The notes beneath the pieces were generated by a model, which had not been told where the DNA came from, ran no database searches, and saw only the letters and a list, made by a program, of their open reading frames with translations. A stretch of DNA of 64,000 nucleotides from Eutreptiella sp. 'Long Island Sound 2002'. Its lineage: Eukaryota > Euglenozoa > Euglenophyceae > Eutreptiales > Eutreptiaceae. Below, piece by piece: positions 58,046 through 64,000 of this stretch (position 1 is its first letter; each line of letters starts with the position of its first letter). A program made the translations under genes and the position numbers. Where the stretch lies: assembly GCA_964036045.1 (NCBI GenBank), contig OZ038382.1, positions 108,956,578 to 109,020,577 of the forward strand, written 5' to 3'.

Positions 58046-58063
58046 AAGTTTCCAGGCAGTGGG

Positions 58064-59045
58064 AGCTGTGCACCATAGCACAGGGCGGAGGGACAGGTTC
58101 CCCTCCCCTGTGTACCACAGCACAGGGCGGAGGGATTGGTTCCCCTCCCCTGTGCACCACAGCGCAAGGCGGAAGGACAAGCACCATAGCACAAGGCGGA
58201 GGGACAGGTTCCCCTCCCCTGTGCACCATAGCACAGGACGGAGGGATTGATTCCCCTCCACTGTGCTCCATAGCATAGGGCGGAGGGACAGGTCCACTCC
58301 CCTATGCACCACAGCACAGGGCGGAGGGTGTGGGATTCCCATCCCTGTGCGCCATAGCACAGGGCGGTGGGACTGGTTCTCCTCCCGTGAGCACCATGAC
58401 ATAGCACAGGGTCGAGGGATAGGTAGGCCTCCCCTGTGCACCACAGCACAGGGCGGAGGGAATGGTTCCCCTCTCTTGTGCACCATAACACAGGGCCAAG
58501 GGACAGGTTCCCCTCCCTCGTGCACCGGGGCATAGGGCGGAGGGTCTGAGATGCCCACCCCTGTGCCTCATAGCACAGGGCGGAGGGATATGTTCCCCTC
58601 CCCTGTGCACCATAGCACACGGCGGAGGGATAGGTTCGCCTCCCCTGTGAACGGCAGCACAGGGCGGAGGGACAAGTTTTCCACCCCTGTGCACCATAGC
58701 ACAGGGCGGAGGGACTGCTTCCCCTCCCCTGTGCCCCATAGCACAGAGCGGAGGGATAGGTTCCCCTCCCCTGTGCACCGCAGCACAAGGCGGAGGGACT
58801 GTCCCCTGTGCACCACAACGCAAGGCGGAAGGACAAGTTCCCCTCCCTTGCGCATCATAGCACAGGGCGGAGGAAATGGTCCCCTCCCCTGCGCACCATA
58901 GCACAGGACGGAGGGATTGATTCCCCTCCCCTGTGCACCACAGCACAGGGCGGAGGGTGTGGGATCCCCATCCCTGTTCGCCATAGCACAGGGCGGTGGG
59001 TCTGGTTCTCCTCCCCTGTGCACCATAGCACAGGGTGGAGGGCAG
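58064..59045 (-). repeat. 42-bp minisatellite, minus orientation (~23 units)
   Basis: The complement of the 42-bp unit, reading CACCATAGCACAGGGCGGAG, GGACAGGTTCCCCTCCCCTG, TG. A few units are shortened (near 58160-58200 and 58795-58815). As in the plus arrays, all frames tend to stay open, so the ~380-430 codon frames here are repeat by-products. Confidence 0.95.
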
Positions 59046-60345
59046 CGTAGTGCAGTGCACAGCACAATGCAGTGTGGCGCAGCACACACAGTGCAGTGCA
59101 GGGCGCAGCATAGTGCAGGGCGTAGCATAGTGCGCTGTGGCACAAGACAACACATGAAGTGCGGGGCGGCATAGCGAACACATGCGGTGCGGAACAACAA
59201 AGACAGTGTAGAACAACACAGCATGCACAGTGCCATGCAGTTTGCAGCACATTGCAGTGCGGCACCACACGCGAAGTAGAGTGCAGTGCACGGCACACTT
59301 CGGTGCAGGGCTGCGCAGCACACATAGGGCAGTGCTGCGCAGCACAACGCACGCAGAGAGGTTAGGCACAACACATAAATTGCAATGCAGCACAGCTCGC
59401 GCCTGCGGTGCGGCACCGCACCTGCACAGCCGTGCGGCACAGCATACAGAGTGGGGTGCCGCCAAGCGAGCACCGCGAAGTGCTACAGGGTGTGCAATCT
59501 TGTGCCAAGCAGTGCAACATAGCACACACAGGGCAGGGCGGCACAGCTGACGCAGCGCAGTGCAGTGCAGTGCAGCACACACCGTGCCGTGCAGCACAGC
59601 GCGCACAGTGCATCACAATTTAGCACAGCACACAAACTGCAGTGAAGCACAGCACACACAGTGCAGTGCAGCACAACACACTTGTGAAGTGAGGCGCGTC
59701 TCGCCTAGTGCCGTGCAGCACAACACGCACCATGCAGCGCAACACAGTCGCACAGTGGAGTGCACTGCGCAGTACAGTGTGTTGCGGCACAACACACCAC
59801 ATGTGGTGTAGGACGGCACAGCACACACATGTGCTACTGCACAATGCACACAGTGTGGGCCAGCACAGCATGCGCAGTGTAGTGCTGCACAGCACGCACA
59901 ATGCAGTGCAGTGCGCAGTACAGAGCAGTGCATTGCAACATACACAGCGCCTTGTAGTGCACAGCACACGGTAGGGCAGCGCAGCGTGCGCACGGCAGTA
60001 CTACGCGGCACGGCGCACACAGTGCAGGGCGGCAGAGCACAGACATTGCAGTGCAGCACGGCTCGGGTGTGCCGTGCGGCACCGCACACAGAGTGCCGTG
60101 CAGCATGGCATGCACCGTGCGGTGCCGCAAAGCCGGCACCGTGCAGTGCCATGGGGTTTGCAGTCCTATGGCATGCAGTGCAGCACGACACACACATTGC
60201 AAGACGGCGCAGCTCACGCGGAGCCTTGTAGTGCAGCGCAGCACACACAGTGCAGAGCAGCACGGCGCGCACAGTGCGACACAGCTCACCAAAGCACACT
60301 TAGTGCAGTGTAGTGCAGAACACATAGTGTAGTGCAACACAGCAC
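59046..60345 (-). repeat. Degenerate GCACAGCA/CACAGTGCAG tract
   Basis: About 1.3 kb of loosely repeated GCAGTGCAGCACAGCACACA-like words without a fixed period. It is the complement of the 51.06-51.38 kb tract. Open frames of 60-230 codons rich in Cys, Ala, His and Thr result from the composition. No gene is supported. Confidence 0.9.
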
Positions 60346-60353
60346 ACCTCCAG

Positions 60354-60418
60354 TCCCCTCCCCTCCCCTACCAACCCCTCCCCGCCCCTCCCCTCCCCTG
60401 CCCTCCCCTCCCCTCCCA
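60354..60418. repeat. Homopyrimidine CCCCT tract at an orientation switch
   Basis: About 65 bp composed almost only of C and T in CCCCTCCCCT words (a few A and G). It sits between the minus-oriented CACAGCA tract and the plus-oriented 42-bp array. Candidate for triplex or i-motif/G-quadruplex structure. Confidence 0.85.
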
Positions 60419-63400
60419 CGGTGCAAAAGGGAGAGGAATCTGTCCCTCCGCGTTGTGCTATGATGCACAGGGGAGGGGAACCTATCCCTCCTTCCTGCGA
60501 TTCCGGGCACAGGAATGGGAAACCTGTCCCTCTGCCCTGTGCTATGGTACACAGGGGAGGGGAATCTGTCCCTCCGCCCTGTGCGATGGTGCACGGGGGA
60601 GGGCAGCCTGTCGCTCCGCCCTGTGCTGTGGTGCACATGGGAGCAGAACCTGTCGCTCCGTCCGGTGCCGTGGTGCAAAGGGGAGGAGAACCTATCCCTC
60701 CGCCTTGTGTTGTGGTGCACAGGGGAGGGGAACCTATTCCTCCGCCTTGTGCTGTGGGGCATAGGGGAGGGGACCGTGTCGCTCCGTCCAGTGCCGTGGG
60801 GCACAAGGGAGGAGCACCAGTCCCTCCGCCCTGTGCTACGGTGCACAAGGGAGGGGAATTGAACCCTCTGCCTTGTGCTGTGGTGCATAGGGGAGGGGAA
60901 CCAGTCCCTCCACCGTGCGCTACATTGCACAGGGGAGGGGACCACACCCTCCGCCCTGTGCCGTGGTGCACAGGGAAGGGGACCCTGTCGCTCTGTCCTA
61001 TGTTGTGGTTCACAGTGGAGGAGAACCTATTCTTCCGTCCTATGCTCTAGTCCACAGGGCAGGAAAACTTGTCCATTCGTCGTGTGCTGTGGTGCACAGG
61101 GGGGCCCAACCTGTCCCTTTGTCCTGTGCCGCGGTGCACAGGGGAGGAGAACCTCCTGCTCTGTCCGGTGCTCTGGTGCACACGGGAGGGGAACATGTCC
61201 CTCCGTCCTGTGTTGTGGTGCACAAGGGAGGCGAACCTGTGCCTCCGTCCTGTTGTGTGGTGTACTGGGGAGGCGAACGTGTCCCTCCGCCCTGTGCCGT
61301 GGTGCAAAGGGGAGGGGAACCTATCCCTCCGTCCACTGCTATGCTCCACAGAGGAGGGGGACCTGTCCCTCCCTCGTGTGATGTGGTGCAAAGGGGAGAG
61401 GAAGTGTCCCTCCGTAGTGTGATGTGGTGCATAGCATAGGCGAAGTTGTCCCTCTATCCTGTGCTAGGGTGCACAAGGAAGGCGAACATGTCCCTCCGTG
61501 CTGTCTTGTGGTGCACAGGGGAGGCAAACCTTTCCCCCCGTCCTGTGCTATGGTGCACAGGGGAGGCGAACCCGAACGTGCGTCCTATGCTATGTTGCAC
61601 ATGGCAGGCGAAGTTATCGCTCCGTCCTGTGCTGTGGTCCATAGGGGAGGCCAACTTATCCCTCCGTCCTTTGTTGTGGTGCACACGGGAGGCCAACTTG
61701 TCCCTCCGTCCTGTGTTGTGGTGCATAGGGGAGGCGAACCTGTCCCCCCATCCTGTGTTGTGGTGCAAAGAAGAGGAGAACCTGTCATAAGGGAGGGGAA
61801 TTTGTCCCCCCGCCCTTTGCTGTGGTGCACAGGGGAGGGGAACCCATCCCTCCGCCCTGTGATGTGGTCCACAGGGGATGGTGCATAGGGGAGGGGAACC
61901 TGCCCCTCCGCCCTGTGCTGTGGTGCACAAGAGAGGGGACCCTGTCGTTCCGTCGTATGCTGAGGTGCATAGGGGAAGAGAACCTGTCTCTCCACAGTGT
62001 GCTATGGTGCACGGGGGAGGGGACCCGGTCACTCCGTCCTGTACCGTCGTGCACAAGGGAGGAGTGCTTGTGCCTCCGCCATGTGCTGTTGTGCACAGGG
62101 GAGGGGAACCTATCCCTCCGCCGTGTGCTGGGGTGCACTGGGAAGGCGAATCTGTCCCCCGTCTTGTGCCGTGGTGCAAGGAAGAGGAGAACCTGTCGCT
62201 CCGACCTGTGCTGTGGCGCATAGGGGAGGGGAACATGTCCCTCCGCCCTGTGCTGTGGTGCACAGGGGAGGGGAACTTGTCCCTCCGCCCTGTGCTTTGG
62301 TCCACAGGGGACCGGAACTTGTCCCTCCGCCCTATGCTGCGGTGCACAAGGGAGGGGAGCCTGTCACTCCGTCGTGTGCCGTGGTCCACAAGGCAGGAGA
62401 CCCCGTCCCTCCGCCCTGTGCTGAGGTGCACGGCGGAGGGGAACGTGTCCCTCCACCCTGTGCTCTAGTGCAAAGGGGAGGGGAAAATGTCCCTCCATCG
62501 TGTGGTATGGTGCACAGGTGAGGGGAACCTATCCCTCCGCCCTGTGTTGTGGTGCATAGGGGAGGGGACCCTGTTCCCCTGCCCTGTGCAAAGCTGCACA
62601 GGGGAGGAGAACATGTCCCTTAGTCCTGTGCTATGGTGCAGAGGGGAGTGGAACCTGTCGCTTCGTCCTGTGCTATGGTGCACAAGGGAGGGGAACCTGT
62701 CTCTCCGCCCTGTGCTATGGTGCACAAGGAAGGGGAACCTGTCCCTTCGTCTTGTGATGTGGTGCATAGGGGAGGGGAACCACTTCCTCCGCCCTATGTT
62801 GTGGTGCACAGGGGACAGTAACCTATCCCTTCGTCCTGTGCTAGGGTGCATAGGGGAGGGGAACCACTCCCTCCGCCCTGTGCTGTGGTGCACATGGGAG
62901 GGGAACCTATCGCACCGTCCTATGCTGTGGTGCACAGAGGCGGAGAACCTGTCCCTCCGTCCTGTTCTATGGTGGGCAAGGGGGGAGAACCTGTCCCTCC
63001 ATCCTGTGCTATGGTGCAAAGGGTAGGGGAACCAATCCCTCCGTCGTGTGTTGTGGGGCACAGGGGTGGAGAACCTGTGCCTCCGTTCTCTGCTATGGTG
63101 CACTGGGGAGGGGAACATGTCCCTCCTTCTTGTGCTGTGGTGTAGCGGAGAGCGGACCCTCTCGCTCCGTCTTGTGTTGTGGTGCACAGGGGAGGGGAAC
63201 GTGTCCCTCCGTCGTGTACTATGGTGCACAGGAGAGGGGAACTTGTCCGTCCGTCCCGTGCTGTGGCGCACAGGGGAGGGGAACTTGTGCCTGTGTTGTG
63301 TGTTGTGGTGCACAGGAGAATCCTGTTGCTCCATCGTGTGCTGAGGTGCACACGGGAGGGGAACCTGTCCCTCCGCCTTGTGTTGTGGTGCACAGGCTAG

Positions 63401-64000
63401 GGGAACCTTTCGCTGAGTCCTTTGCCGTGGTGCACAGGGGAGGAGAATCAGTCTCTCCGCCTTGTGCTATGGTGCACAGGGAAGGGGCACGTGTCCCTCC
63501 GCCCTGTGCTATGGTGCACAGTGGAAGGGCATATGTGGCTCCGCCCTGCGCTGTGGTGCACAGGGGAGGGGAAGCTCTCCCTCCGCCTTGTGCTATGGCG
63601 CACAAGGGAGGGGACCTTGTCGGTCCGTCGTATGCCGAGGTGCATAGGGGAGGAGAACCTGTCCCTCTGCAGTGTGCTATGGTGCACAGGGGAGGGGACC
63701 CTGTCGCTCCGTCCTGTGACGTCGTGCACAGGGGAGGAGTGCTTGTCCCTCTGCCCTGTGCCTGCACATAGGAGGGGAACCTGTCCCTCCGCCTTGTGCT
63801 AGGGTGCATTGGGAACGCGTGCTATGGTGCACGGGGGAGGAGAACTTGTCAGCCCGCCCTTGGATGTGGTGCACAGGGGGGGGGGGGGGACTTGTTTCTC
63901 CGCCTTGTGCTATGGTGGACAGGGGAGGGGGACCTGTTTCTCCGCCCTGTGCTGTGGTGCGCACGGGAGGGGACCCCGTCCCTCCGCCTTGTGTTGTGGT
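60419..64000 (+). repeat. 42-bp minisatellite, plus orientation (~85 units, runs off the window)
   Basis: Same unit and strand as the 49-51 kb array. Variants include GGGGAGGCGAACCTGTCC units (61.2-61.8 kb), GGGACCCTGTCGCTCC units, and a G run of about 11 near 63878. A few units are truncated, for example around 61780 and 61870. The array is open at the right window edge. Periodic 14-residue frames on both strands are artefacts. Confidence 0.95.

Noticed and set aside
58302-59606. 434-codon minus-strand frame
   Set aside because: It crosses from the inverted 42-bp array into the GCACAGCA tract and consists only of repeat translation.

Overview
This is repeat-dominated nuclear DNA from a eukaryote. 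The evidence is kilobase-scale satellite arrays, a multi-exon gene with GT-AG introns, a tRNA-like pseudogene, and nothing that looks like a bacterial operon. High GC, many long G or C homopolymer runs and a composite of minisatellites suggest a unicellular alga or other protist, but I cannot name the lineage from sequence alone.

Layout. (1) 1-36.95 kb is an ~85-bp satellite (about 385 units in three blocks), broken by two insertions. One is an 885-bp segment at 11.2-12.1 kb with a 191-bp tandem duplication and a coding-like remnant. The other is a 3.1-kb tyrosine-recombinase element at 33.45-36.54 kb. (2) 36.95-44.5 kb is mostly single-copy, gene-poor DNA. It holds an AT-rich hairpin cluster, a tRNA-like pseudogene, a diverged ~150-bp repeat, long poly-G/C runs and two weak coding remnants. 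(3) 44.5-48.9 kb is a 92-bp satellite (about 47 units). (4) 49.0-64.0 kb is a mosaic of a 42-bp minisatellite in both orientations, a 62-bp minisatellite, a degenerate TGTGCTGC/GCACAGCA repeat, and a 5.8-kb DNA transposon inserted in the 62-bp array.

The most interesting object is the transposon at 52,090-57,903. It has 25-bp terminal inverted repeats (one mismatch), a near-perfect 5-bp target duplication (CATGT/CATAT), and a six-exon minus-strand gene that joins cleanly into one ~1,269-residue protein I do not recognise. A 16-bp palindrome, GGGCACTGCAGTGCCC, and close variants occur nine times, all inside this element: two near each end and five in four of the five introns. In one intron the palindrome core supplies the 3' splice site. 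It could be a transposase-binding repeat confined to non-coding positions, or the trace of introner-like insertions.

Most long open frames in the window are by-products of tandem repeats and should not be read as genes. Supported coding sequence is limited to the transposon gene and the recombinase element. Four other stretches are coding-like remnants of low confidence.
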